Shown piece after piece: positions 10,946 to 20,988 of a stretch of DNA of 64,000 nt; position 1 is the first letter of the stretch; each line of letters opens with the position of its first letter. Source of the stretch: Dactylorhiza incarnata (lineage: Eukaryota; Streptophyta; Magnoliopsida; Asparagales; Orchidaceae); NCBI GenBank assembly GCA_033032865.1, contig JAWHQI010000023.1, positions 744,001-808,000 of the forward strand, read 5' to 3'. A program made the translations under genes and the position numbers. The notes under the pieces are model-generated. The model saw only the letters and a program-made list of their open reading frames with translations, was not told where the DNA came from and searched no databases.

Positions 10946-11036
10946 TCAGGGTCTTTCCTACAAGCTGCGGCATCACTCTCATACACATAGTTTAAATAAA
11001 ATATTCTTATTCAAAAAACACTGTTACTACATACTG

Positions 11037-14000
11037 CTAGGGATAGAAGTGTTTATGGTCGTCGCCACTCCATGTGTGGCTGAGAGGTTGGCCCTCCACA
11101 TTCTGAAGGCGATACCCCCCAGACTTTAGTGCCTCTTCCACGACATAGGGGCCTTCCCAGTTGGGGTTAAGTTTTCCCACCGCGGCGGACCTCCCAGCCG
11201 CGTCGACCTTCTTGAGCACCAGATCTCCCTTCTCGAACTGCTTTACCCTGACGTGCTTGTCGAAGTATTTGGCCATCCGCCGCTTGACCTCTTCTTGGCG
11301 AATGGCTACTAGGTCCCGAGCTTCTTCGATGAGGTCGAGGGAGAGCCGCAACTCCTCCTCATTCTCGGCTCTCCAATCTTCCTCTCCACTTGCGGCGGCC
11401 TTTACCCGTGGTGTCATAACCTCGAACTCTATGGGAATGACGGCCTCGCAGCCGTGAGAGAGCTTGAAAGGGGTCTCTCCCGTGGCGGTGCTGGGGGTAG
11501 TTCTTAGGGCCCACAGGACCGATGGAAGCTGTTCCACCCAATTGCCCTTCAGATTTTCCACCTTCTTCTTGAGCAGGTTCACGATGACCTTGTTTGCCGC
11601 CTCCACCTGCCCGTTGCTCCTGGGATGGTGAACGGATGCAAACCTGAGGTCTATCCCCAGCTGGCCACAGAAGCTGATGAATTCCTCGCTCGCGAACTGC
11701 GGACCATTATCCGTGACTATGGCCTGTGGAAGCCCATGTCGACAAATGATCTCCCCCCATACGAAGTTGCGGATTACCTGGGAGGTGACCTTAGCCAACG
11801 CCTTGACCTCCAACCACTTTGAGAAGTAGTCAATCATGACTAGGAGAAACCTCCTTTGCCCACTAGCTTGGGGGAAGGGTCCTACCAGGTCCATCCCCGA
11901 TATGGCGAATGGCCAGGGCGCCGTGATACTCTTTAGCCTCTGAGCTGGCATGAGCTGAAGCGGGGCGAACATTTGGCACTTCTGGCTCCTCTTGGCGAAG
12001 GCTGTCGCGTCTTTACTTAGGGTTGGCCAGAAGTACCCCTGCCTCATTATTCTTGCCTCCAACATCCTGCTCCCCGAGTGGCTGCCGCACTCGCCGGAGT
12101 GAACTTCTTCCAAGATCCTTGGGACCTCCTCCTCTGAAATGCATCGGGCCAGGAGGCCCGAGAGGGTCTTCCGATACAAGTCCCCCTCATGGAGCACGTA
12201 GTAGGCGGACTTATATTGGAAGCGCCTCTGGTCCGGAACCTCCTCCGGAAACTCTCCCGTTGCAAGGAAGGTGACGAAGGGATCCTTCCAGGAGGGCCGC
12301 TGCTCTACTTCCATGAGTTCTCCCTCCTCGATCGAAGGGCGGAATAGGTCTGTCAGGGTCCCCCCGGCTCGAGGACCGGATTTGGCCAACCGATCCGCCG
12401 GGGTGCTCTCCTCCCGAGGGACGTGCCGGATGGCGAAAGTTTTGAACGTTCCCACGAGACCTCTCACTTTGGCCAAGTACCTTATGAGCGCAGGTTCCCT
12501 CGTCTCGAACTCTCCCCTGATCTGAGAGGCTATTACCATCGAGTCGGTGAGGACCTCCACGTCATGGACTCCGAGCTCCTGGGCCAGCCGTAGACCGGCG
12601 ATCACCGCCTCATACTCCGCCTGGTTGTTGGTGATTGGGAAGTGTATCACTAGTGTCTGCTCGATCTTCACTCCGTGGGGACTCTCCAGCACCACCCCTC
12701 CTCCGAGAGAATTCTTTCCCGAAGCCCCGTCCACCAGCAGCTTCCACGGAACATGACGAGGGGCTCCATCTTCCTCCATCTCGGCCACATAATCTGCCAT
12801 GAAATCAGCCACCACCTGTGCCTTCATGGATAATCGAGGTACGAAGGTAATGTTGAATTCACTTAGCTCTATCGACCACTTTGCGAGCCTTCCCGAGTGC
12901 TCCACTCCTTCGAAGATCTGGCGGAGAGGGTGGTCCGTCACTACTTGAATTGAATGGGCCTGGAAGTATGGCCCGAGCTTCCTTGCTGCGACGACCAGAG
13001 CAAAGGCCAACTTCTCCAAAATCGGGTACCTGAGCTCCGCCTCCCTCAGGACCCTACTCACGTAGTAGACGGGCAGCTGCTTATTGCCTTCCTCCCGAAC
13101 CAGAACGGAGCTTACAGCCTCTGCCCCGACCCCGAGATATAGATATAGATCCTCCCCCTCTTTGGGACCTTGGAGTAACGGAGCCTTGGTGAGTTGGCTC
13201 TTCAAGGCCTGGAAGGCCTCCTAACATTCTTTTGTCCACTCAAACTTCTGGTTACCTCGTAATGTTTTGAAGAAGGGGGAGCATTTCTCCCCGGCTCGGG
13301 AGAGAAACCTGCTCAGCCCTGCGAGTCTTCCGGTCAAGCGCTGAACTTCCTTGGCATTCCGCGGCGACCCCAGCTCCATTATGGCCTTAACCTTGTCCGG
13401 GTTAGGTTCTACCCCCCAAGGGGTGAGAAGGTGCCCCAGGAATTTCCCCTTGCTGGCCCCGAACACACACTTCAGGGGGTTCAAGCGCATCTTGTACTTG
13501 CGTAGGGTGGCGAAGGTCTCCTCGAGGTCCTGGATGTGAGAGTTCACGCACTTGCTCTTCACCATAAGGTCATCCACGTAGACCTCCAGGTTCCTTCCCC
13601 TTTGCTCCCTAAATACCGGGTCCATCATCTTCTGGTAGGTTGCTCCTGCATTTTTCAGCCCGAAGGGAATCATCTTATAGCAGTAGCATACCTCCCTGGT
13701 GATGAACGAGACGTCTTTGACGTCCGGGGGGTGCATCCTGATCTGGTGATAACCTGAAAAAGCATCTAAAAAACTCATCACAGAAAAACCGACGGCTGAG
13801 TCAACCAGCGCTTCGATCCGAGGCAGGGGATAACAATCCTTAGGGCAGTCCTTGTTTAATAATGAAAAATCCACACACATACGCCAGTGGCCATCGGCCC
13901 TTTTTACCATTACGACGTTGGAGACCCAGCCTGGGTACTGGATCTCCGATACAAAACCTGCTTCGAGGAGCTTGGCCACCTCCCAGCGGATTGGTTCTTC

Positions 14001-14936
14001 GAGCTTGCTGGCGAAGGTTCTTCTCTTCTGCCGGATGGTGCGGGCTCCTGGATCGAGGTTGAGACGATGGCAAGACACGTCCGCCTCGATGCCTGGCATA
14101 TCAGCTGCGCTCCATGCGAAGACATCCACGTTCTTCTGGATGCACTCCAGCATCTTCACCCTGTCCTCCGGGCCGAGACCCCCGCTGATCCGCACCTCTT
14201 TCACTCTTCCCTCCTGGGTGATGACCTCCATCTCTACCACCTCTTCTGCCGCCTCGAGCCGGGTTGGCTCTTCCCATTGGCCCTTTGCTTCTCGCCCCTC
14301 CTCCCGGGCTTCTTCCTCTGTGGCTCCTTCCGCCTCCATCGGCTCGATCCCCTGCTCCTCCAGAGCGACCTCCATATTCTCCTCTCGGGCATCACCCTCT
14401 TCCTCTACTCCACTCTTCTCCACTTCTTCTCCTGGCCCCTCCGGCCTTGTCATCTCCTTATCCATCCTCTCAGCCTCCGCCATCCAAGAGATGGTGTTGA
14501 CGGCAATCACATAGCACTGCCTCGCCACCTTAGCATCTCCTCGGATCCGGACCTGGACTCCTCCACTATGGAACTTCAGGCACTGGTGGTACGATGAGGG
14601 CACGCACCGGAAAGCACTAATGAGAGGGCGTCCAAAGATAGCATTGTAGCTGCTCGGAGCGTCAACGATGACGAACCGGCAGTTCCTTGGGACCCCTCCT
14701 AACGTCACTTGGAGACCCACGCCTCCCTCGACCTCCTTCCGCTCCCCTGAGAAACCAAACAGTGGTCTGTCGGAGGCCTGCACCCTCTTCTTCTCCACCT
14801 CCATCGCGTCGAAGGCCTTCTTGAAGATCACATTCACTGAGCTCCTGTTATCCACCAGGATCCGGGAGACCGTGAAATTTTCAATCGCCGTCTGGATCAC
14901 CAGGGCGTCGCAGAATGGATCTTCATAATCTGGCAT
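11037..14936 (-). CDS. pol: Tat-A Pol: protease, RT, RNase H, aRNase H, integrase (one in-frame stop)
   Basis: A 1300-codon frame is broken only by TAG at 13221-13223 (codon 572), inside the first RNase H region. Domains by residue: aspartic protease around 29 (LVDNRSS; the usual Gly after Asp-Asn is Arg, likely damaging); an acidic linker; RT with VDFSLLNKDCPKDCYPLPRI and YVDD at about 453; classical RNase H; a second, archaeal-type RNase H from about 733 (DGASGKNSLGGG, NNQAEYEAVIAGL, HVPREESTPADRLAK); integrase from about 945 with HSGECGSHSG. In the integrase zinc finger one Cys of the CxxC pair is Ser (RSQKC). The catalytic residues sit in GMDLVGPFP, TDNGPQF and NGQVEAA. Order and double RNase H place it in the Tat lineage. 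Confidence 0.92.
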
Positions 14937-15811
14937 GTCTTCCGAGGAGAAGGTGAGCTTCTCCGACGTGGTGGGGTTTGGGAAGTCGACGCGACGTCCC
15001 TTCGGAACATCGCCTGGAAGATCCTCTTGCGAGAGGCCTCTATCCCAACCCCACCATGAATCACCCCGATTCCCCCCTTGTTCCTATATCAGCCCGGTCT
15101 TCACACCTATCCTCTTCCCCTTCCAGGAACACCTCCTCAATCCTGATCGGCTGCTTCCGTGGTTGCCCTCTTCCCCTCATCTCCAGGAACTCGGGGCAGG
15201 TGGCCGTTGCGTGACCCTCTTCCTGATGAAAGTCACAATAGGGCAACACCACCCTACCCCCTCTTCCCGCTCTTCCTCTTCCTCCTCTAGCTCCTCTTCC
15301 TCTGCCTACCGCCATGGCTTGCTCCCGCGGAGGAGGAGGGGGTCGTGGGCCCTGCCTCCACCCCGGGTTGACTCCCTACATCTCCCTTCCTTGGTATCCT
15401 CCTTCCTGACCTCTCGCAGGTCCCTCCTGATTCCTCCACCCCAACCTGTTGTGGGGCTCCTGAAACCTCCAATTCCGAGGTGGCCTCTCGAACCCTTGAC
15501 CTCTGGGTTCCTCTCTCCTTCTTCCCTCTTGTTGCCTCACCTCAGGCTGCTCATCTTCGCCAACCTTTTGTAGAACTCCGGGTTGGCCGCCTCCCCTTCT
15601 ATCTCCTCGGCCGCTCGCTCCATCAACTCCTCAAAGGAGACCGGAGCCCTCCTCTTCAGGTCCATCTTGAAGAACCCGTCTCTCAAACCCTTGCTGCGAG
15701 AACTGTCTGCAGGACTTCTCGCTTGAATTTCTCGAACATCTCCAGCCACTCCCCTGTCGCTGGTGGCTGCGAGTGGCCTGAGTCAGAACCATTCCCTCCA
15801 TCTCCTGTCAT
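14937..15811 (-). pseudogene. gag: Tat-A gag remnant, central domain deleted
   Basis: The ATG at 15811 (MTGDGGNGSDSGHSQPPATG) runs about 40 codons. It then jumps to sequence matching only the end of the Retrotrans_gag domain in Tat-D (KMDLKRRAPVSFEELMERA versus RMGLARDPPLSFEELME). About 200 residues of capsid-like domain are therefore missing. Downstream is an Arg/Gly-rich segment and a knuckle CDFHQEEGHATATC (15315-15061 frame), followed by a frameshift before protease. The copy could only move with Gag supplied in trans. Confidence 0.75.
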
Positions 15812-15851
15812 CGAGCCTAGCTTGGGATTTTCCTTCACTGGCTACGGTCCA

Positions 15852-15869
15852 CGCTCACCGCACCAAAAA
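15852..15869 (-). other. Probable primer-binding site of Tat-A
   Basis: Next to the 5' LTR the minus strand reads TTTTTGGTGCGGTGAGCG. Tat-B has TCTGGTGTGGTGAGCG at the same place. The TGG start fits a tRNA 3' CCA end, but I cannot name the tRNA. Confidence 0.5.
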
Positions 15870-16546
15870 TGTTGAAACCTGCAACAGGCCTCTTGAGTTC
15901 GGACCCACTGGGGGTGCAGCCGATGCTTACTTCTCCCTTACTAAACTCTCTTGACGGTGGATGTGAGAATAAGAAAAGACCCAAGGCTGAAGCGAGGAGG
16001 TCCCGCCACACACCCGGAAGATCTTAGAGAGCTTCCCCTCCCAAACCAGAGCTCAACCGGGCACCTTGGAGGGCACTAGCAGCCGACCAAAAACTAGCCT
16101 GGAGGAGAGGATTCTCTAAAATCGGATCTCCTCCAAGGTGCCCTTAAGGGTCTATTTATAGTTTTTCCTAGGCTGGTCTGCAGATAACACGAATCTGCCT
16201 TTTAGTTTTACTAACCGCACCCCAAATTGGTCTGCTAATAGCCTAACTCCGCTGTTCCGAAGGGCTATTTACAGCCCACAAGGGGCATTATGGTTATTTC
16301 CCCCTCAAAGCCTTTGGGGCGAGTGGTCCGTGAGGGCACCACTCGCCGATCTCCCGCTCAGCTGGGCAAGTGCCCATGCTACTGAGCGAGTGGTCCATGA
16401 GGGCACCACTCGCCGATCTCCCGCTTGCAGCGTACCCCCACTAATCCGGGGATCTCTCCACCTTCCTTAGCCTGGGCGAATGATCCGGCTGACCCAGGTC
16501 TCGCCAGTTGGCTTGAGGGGCCCACTCGGCGAATACGGGTTGTACA
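15870..16546 (-). repeat. Tat-A 5' LTR
   Basis: 677 bp, from TGTTGAAACC to GGGTTGTACA in plus orientation, with TATA (minus CTATAAATA) at about 16151-16160. GCGAGTGGT/ACCACTCGC arms are at about 16319-16346 and 16386-16413. About 2% diverged from 5022-5698. Confidence 0.93.
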
Positions 16547-16551
16547 ATAAT

Positions 16552-16884
16552 GATACTTTAACATGGTCATTTCATCTACGTCGATATCTTTTCGACGTAG
16601 CGTAGACTTGATCTACTTCGACAGAGAGGTTGAGTTGCTTGGACTTCTAGTCTAAGTAACATCGACATGAAGTCGAAGCTGCATCGAATACCATTCGACG
16701 CAAATGTTAACTCAACCCAATTTTGTGCTTGTCTTGCTCTGGTCTTTACACTCCAAGTTGTGTGTGATATCCTTAGACATCTAATGACCAAATTACCCTC
16801 ACTATACAATAGGTAAGTAAAACCTAAGAGTTAAAATCACTTTAGGTAATTTGTTAAGTTTAATCAAAGGAGTTTTTCCCAACA
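16552..16884 (-). repeat. S1 5' LTR, part 2 (5' end)
   Basis: Continues 3614-5021 across Tat-A. It ends at 16884 with the complement of TGTTGGGAAAAACTC, nearly the same LTR start as S2 (TGTTGGGAAAATG). It carries more CGTCGA/TCGACG motifs (16575-16700). Confidence 0.85.
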
Positions 16885-17015
16885 TCATGGTTAACTCTCT
16901 TCACAAGGTTGATGCCTTTCGGGACGAGTGGAATGAAGTTACTGCCGACATGCTACTTCCGGAGTACTTCCCCTCCCCATCGCATCCCGACTCGCCTTCC
17001 TCCAACTGCGGATAG
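16885..17015 (+). pseudogene. 3' end of antisense gene 2 of Tat element X
   Basis: An open plus-strand frame runs directly from the S1 boundary to TAG 17013-17015 (VNSLHKVDAFRDEWNEVTAD, then a Pro/Ser/Asp-rich tail). Context gives the identity: it lies next to a Tat-type tandem array and an integrase fragment in the same order as in Tat-A. The N-terminal part must lie left of S1. Positions 17016-17212 hold a T-rich stretch and TATAAATAGTTC, with no ORF. Confidence 0.45.
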
Positions 17016-17212
17016 TCACCTTCAACCGAATATTGAGAGTCGAAGAGACCTCTTCCTCCTTAGTTTGTCCTCCTCCCTTTTGTATGAGCGAGTCCTTTTT
17101 TGCTTTTCTTTATGTATGAATCAGTAGGGGTGAAGCACCTAACATTGTAATCACTGTGAATTTATAAATAGTTCTTTTATCACTTCTTTTGCTTATAATA
17201 CATTTTTGCCGC

Positions 17213-17531
17213 TCGAGTAAGTTCTCCAGCCCTGCCGGCATCAACGAGCCCGGTCAGCGGTCTCTTCTCCGGGCCTTAACCAAAAACAACTTTCCTGCCT
17301 CTCGAGTGAGTGCATCAGCCTTGCCGACATAAAGGAGCACGGTCAACGGTCTCTTCTCGGGGCCTTAACCAAAATAAACTTTCCTGCCTCTCGAGTGAGT
17401 ACATCAGCCCTGCCGACATAAAGGAGCCCGGTCAGTAGTCTCTTCTCGGGGCCTTAACCAAAAACAATTTTCCTGCCTTTCGAGTGAGTGCATCAGCCCT
17501 GCCGGCATAAAGGAGTCCGACCGGCGGTCTC
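17213..17531. repeat. Tat element X tandem array, left half
   Basis: About four units of roughly 85 bp (CTCGAGTGAGTGCATCAGCC, CTGCCGACATAAAGGAGCCC, GGTCTCTTCTCGGGGCC, TTAACCAAAA). The array is split inside a unit by S2 and resumes at 24295. Confidence 0.88.
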
Positions 17532-17619
17532 TGTTGGGAAAATGATTTCTCTTAACCCCTAGAAATGAGTTAAAGAAGAATTCTATGAATGAAAAATAAG
17601 GCTAAGTAAATATGCGTTG

Positions 17620-17860
17620 AATAGTATTCGACGCAACGTCGAAATGTAGTCGACGTTTCCTTCAGATTGAGTCGAAGTAACTCTAGGAAGATTCCGACGT
17701 ATGTGTTGTCGACGTTACTTTGATTTCTAGTCGACGCATCTAATATAGTCGACGCACCGTTGACGACGCACCTTCCTTGTTCTCCTCTCGACGTCCAGCC
17801 AGGATGAATTCGACGCTTACGTCGAATGGTAATCGACGCACGTCGATTTTTGTGACAGAT
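17620..17860 (+). repeat. TCGACG/CGTCGA palindrome cluster in the S2 5' LTR
   Basis: Clear hairpins include TTCGACG/CGTCGAA with loop CAA (about 17628-17644), TTCGACG/CGTCGAA with loop CTTA (about 17809-17826) and ATCGACG/CGTCGAT with loop CA (about 17832-17847). The cluster is repeated in the 3' LTR at 23039-23280. Confidence 0.8.
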
Positions 17861-18122
17861 TTAAATATGCGCCAGATCTCTTTCCTTCTTTCAGTAGATC
17901 TGATTTGTATGGAATAATGTTAATATTTTATAGCCGTTCTGAATCATTCTTTCCTTCTATTAGATTCTTGGCTAAATTGATTAAATCCTTTATGGACATT
18001 ATTTGAAATCAGATTGAATACTTTCCTTCTATGGATATAACTGTTATGTAAATTTCTCTTTCTTTCTAATACTCTGCCTGCTAATTGATTACTCTCCTAT
18101 AGTGTTATTTTAATGAACAGAG

Positions 18123-18131
18123 CTATAAATA
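18123..18131 (+). promoter_or_regulatory. LTR TATA box of S2
   Basis: CTATAAATA in U3. The 3' LTR copy at 23542-23550 reads CTATACATA, so only the 5' copy keeps the canonical box. Confidence 0.6.
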
Positions 18132-18479
18132 ACCAAGGAGGTCGGCAGAGAAAGGTGAATGAGTGATCTACCACATACATTTGAAATAGAGGAAAAGCTC
18201 CCAAAAGAATAGAGAGATAAGCTGAGAAAAGTGATAGTGTGCTGCAGAGACAAAGCCTTCATCTTCTCCTTCTTCTTCTGAAGCCACTCTGCTGCAAATT
18301 CTGATAGCTCTCACATAAGAGAGAAAAGCTACAAATCTTCTTCTCTCTATAGAAGAAAGATTTAATTCACTACTTCTTGTGCTTCCAATCTTCTTGCTAG
18401 GAAGAAGATTCATTCTTGTTTTAAATACTTCTTTTCCTTTTTCTTATTTTCATTCTCACATATTGTAAAAGAGTTTTTA

Positions 18480-18608
18480 GAATCACTCTTCAAAAAATTC
18501 AGTTGTACTGGTTCTAAGAGTCTCCTTATCAAAAGACTCAGTTGGTTCTAAGAGTCTCCTTATCAAAAGACTCAGGGTGGTTCTAAGAGTCTCCTTATCA
18601 AAAGACTC
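18480..18608 (+). repeat. Tandem hairpins in the S2 LTR
   Basis: Three identical 22-nt hairpins (stem GAGTCT/AGACTC, loop CCTTATCAAA) at 18518-18539, 18552-18573 and 18587-18608. They follow one degenerate copy at 18480-18500. Repeated in the 3' LTR at about 23899-24027. Confidence 0.85.
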
Positions 18609-18865
18609 AGTGCAAGATAGTGAATTCCTACTAAGGGGGTAGAAGAGTGGACTACCCAAAGTTTGGGGAACCACTATATTTTCTTGTGTTGTGCTGTGAT
18701 TTCTTTTCTTGCATTTACTTTCTTTACTTGTTTAATTCTTGTTGGTGTGTGCGAAGCTCTAATCTATGATCATACACATATATATTTACTTTGCACAAAA
18801 TATTTTAAATCTCTATTCACCCCCCCTCTAGAGAATTCTAGTGAGGTTAACTGTGCACTTTCAAT

Positions 18866-18878
18866 TGGTATCAAAGCC
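18866..18878 (+). other. Primer-binding site of S2
   Basis: TGGTATCAAAGCC, two bases after the LTR end, is the initiator-Met type site. Confidence 0.85.
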
Positions 18879-18957
18879 AGGTTGATCTAAAAAGGTTAAC
18901 TCCTTGATCAAAAAGGTCCTACCTTATATATATATATATTTCTATAAAATTATTTTC

Positions 18958-20904
18958 ATGGCACAAACCAAAGATTATGCTTCCACCAGACCACCAACTT
19001 GCAACCTTGAAAAGTTTGCACTTTGGAAAACAAGAATCAGAATCTATTTAAACTCTATTGATGATGAATTATTTAATGTTGTCATGACAGGTCCCCCCAA
19101 GCCATTCAAAAAGGATTCAAGTGGAAAGGTAACTGAAACACTTGCTCCAAAGGCTGAATGGACAGAAGAGGAAAAGAAAGCCCAAGCATATGATGCCAAG
19201 GCTATGAATATCCTAGTTTCAACTCTCTCAGATGAAATCTTCCAAAAGATTGCTGAGTGTGAGTCAGCTAAGGAAGTATGGGAAGCTCTCACCAAAATGG
19301 TTGAGGGAAGTGCTGATGAGAAAAAGGATAGAAAGGCACTACTCATCTCCCAATAAGAAAACTTCCAAAAGAAAGAAAGTGAAAGTGTTGCTGACATGTA
19401 TTCAAGATTCAGCCTCATAGTCAATGAATTGAGAACACTTGAGAAGGACATATCTCTTACTGAGATAAATGACAAATTACTGACTTGCTTCCCTAGCTCT
19501 TGGGATTAAAGAATCTGGCCAATCAAAGACTCCATAAGTCAAAAAGTAATCTCAACAGATGTCCTATTGGGTAAATTGAAATCCTATGAACAACTGTTGA
19601 AAACAAGGGCTGAGAAAGAAGAAAAAGAAAAGGCTTCTCCACTCCCAAAAGAAAAGAGTGTTGCTTTGAAAGCTGTTGAAGGAGTACCCTCTACAAGTGA
19701 TGAGTAGCTGATCAGTCTACTGTCCAGAAGGTTCAAGAAGTGGATCAAAACAGAAGGATCCAGAGGAAGAGATTCAAAAACCAGGTATAATAAAACAGCT
19801 ACTAAAGAAATTATATGCTACTCTTGCAGGAAACCTGGACAAATTGCACCTGATTGTCCTAAAGAGATCAACAATAAGAAGGATCTAAAAAGAACAGATC
19901 TAAAGAAGAAGAAGAAGAAGAAGAAAAAAAAAGGATTCATTGCTCAATCTTGGAGTGATTCAGAATCTGAAGAAAGTACCTCATCAGATGATGATCAGCA
20001 AGAGGTCAAGCAAGAGGAAACCTGTCTGATGGCCACTGAGAAGCTTGATGATACATCAATGGTAAATATACTTGATAATATAGATTTCTCTTCTACTGAC
20101 TTCAAACAAAGTTTCAAAGAATTCTGTTTAGATCTAATCAAATCTGAAAAAGAAGTAAAAGAATTAAGAATTGAATTAAAAAATCTCAAACAGGTAAATA
20201 CACATCATAAAAATTATAAGCTCAATCTAGAACTCTCAGAAGAGGAATTAGACAAAATCTATTCAGAAAATCTAACACTAAGAAAGGAGCTTACAAAGGC
20301 TAAAGTCTTTGAAGACTCTCTTAATGGGAAAGGTTAGAAGCTCAAAAACATTTCTGAGAATCTCACTAATAGATTTAGACAGCTAAATCAGAATACTAAT
20401 GAAGCATCTAAACCTCAAACTTCCAGCGAATCTGTCTGGAAACATCCAATTCACTTCACTAGGGAGAATTATCTAACAGGAGAAAGATCACAAGAAAGTC
20501 CTGAAATAACCACTGTTTTTAATAAACCTAATCCCATTACAGATAAAGGAATCTTAGGAAAATATCCTCAGGAAAAATTTGAACATGCATCGAATTCTTA
20601 CCAACGTGCATCGAGTACTAATCGACGCTTATACCAAAATGCGTCGACTTATACTCAACGCAACCTCTCTCATGCTTCGACTGAAAGTAGACTCAGAATG
20701 AAGAAAGCGTCGACTCCATATCGACGCAACCAGAAACCTACGTCGAATTCATATCGATGCATTACTATGATCACGTCGATAGAGCTCCAGCCTGGCCGAT
20801 CTCCACGGAGCGCCAACTCTATATCGACGCAAACGTCGACATCCATTCGACGTAACGACGACTTCAGGTTAAAATTAGAATCAAATCCTTACTTCCTCTT
20901 CTGA
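18958..20904 (+). pseudogene. gag: S2 gag, full-length arrangement with four in-frame stops
   Basis: One frame runs from MAQTKDYASTRPPTC to 20904 with stops at 19354 (TAA), 19507 (TAA), 19705 (TAG) and 20335 (TAG) and no frameshift. It keeps the central Gag part missing from S1 (SVADMYSRFSLIVNELRTLE), a knuckle CYSCRKPGQIAPDC in which the usual His is Gln, a Lys run, an acidic SDSESEESTSSDDD stretch and a coiled coil (about 20140-20330). The 20335 TAG aligns with a Gln codon in S1 (NGRSQKLKNI), consistent with CAG to TAG. The last 100 codons run through the palindrome module, so the real Gag end is unclear. The GPK-WVP ending of S1 and S3 is absent here. Confidence 0.85.
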
Positions 20905-20960
20905 CGATTGGATTACCTTGATTTCTGTTTCCTTTCTCGACGTTTCATCTTCTTTAAATA
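20585..20960 (+). promoter_or_regulatory. S2 internal palindrome module and TATA-like box upstream of ORF2
   Basis: A second set of CGTCGA/TCGACG arms occurs, for example GCGTCGA/TCGACGC around 20706-20726 and TCGACG/CGTCGA with loop CAAA around 20824-20839. It resembles the LTR cluster but is not a copy of it. TTTAAATA at 20953-20960 follows, about 80 bp before the ORF2 ATG at 21037. Order and spacing resemble U3. Confidence 0.5.
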
Positions 20961-20988
20961 ATACTTCTATTTCATAACATATACCTTT

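Larger units (their letters stand above)
5022..16546 (-). mobile_element. Tat-A: Tat-lineage Ty3/gypsy element with antisense genes
   Basis: Two 677-bp LTRs (5022-5698 and 15870-16546) differ at about 15 positions by eye and are flanked by ATAAT. In the element's sense direction the order is 5' LTR, remnant gag, protease, RT, RNase H, second archaeal-type RNase H, integrase, tandem array, then two antisense genes and the 3' LTR. The double RNase H is a known mark of the Tat lineage. Antisense ORFs and hypervariable tandem repeats between pol and the 3' LTR are also known in this lineage. The gag deletion and one stop in pol make this copy non-autonomous. Confidence 0.92.
1..16884 (-). mobile_element. 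S1: Sirevirus-like gag + ORF2 LTR element (no pol), left part outside window
   Basis: The element reads right to left: 5' LTR (16884 to 16552 and 5021 to 3614), primer-binding site, gag (3514-2111), a palindrome-rich spacer, then ORF2 (1360-54). The 3' LTR must lie beyond position 1. No protease, integrase, RT or RNase H homology occurs between gag and ORF2. Gag ends with GPKVTWVP then a stop, matching the segment that in Sirevirus polyproteins precedes the protease, so I infer descent from a Sirevirus that lost pol. The LTR begins TGTTGGG (complement at 16884) and ends in CA at 3614. It is interrupted by Tat-A with a perfect ATAAT duplication. S1 itself sits in the antisense-gene region of Tat element X. 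S2 (17532-24294) is a close relative with the same gag start and LTR ends. Confidence 0.85.
17532..18863 (+). repeat. S2 5' LTR
   Basis: 1332 bp, TGTTGGG to TTTCA. TCGACG/CGTCGA palindromes lie at 17620-17860, TATA (CTATAAATA) at 18123-18131, the hairpin array at 18480-18608, and the conserved block GGACTACCC then GGGGAACCACTATA at 18649-18677. Confidence 0.95.

Noticed and set aside
10158..11129. Plus-strand ORFs with 30-residue repeats (SLRTCQLDESLDSG type)
   Set aside because: The 90-bp repeat length is a multiple of three, so a tandem array automatically stays open. No start context or homology; it is the Tat-A array.
11161..14936. Long plus-strand ORFs over pol (for example 13852-14597)
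   Set aside because: Antisense shadows of the clearly homologous minus-strand pol frame.
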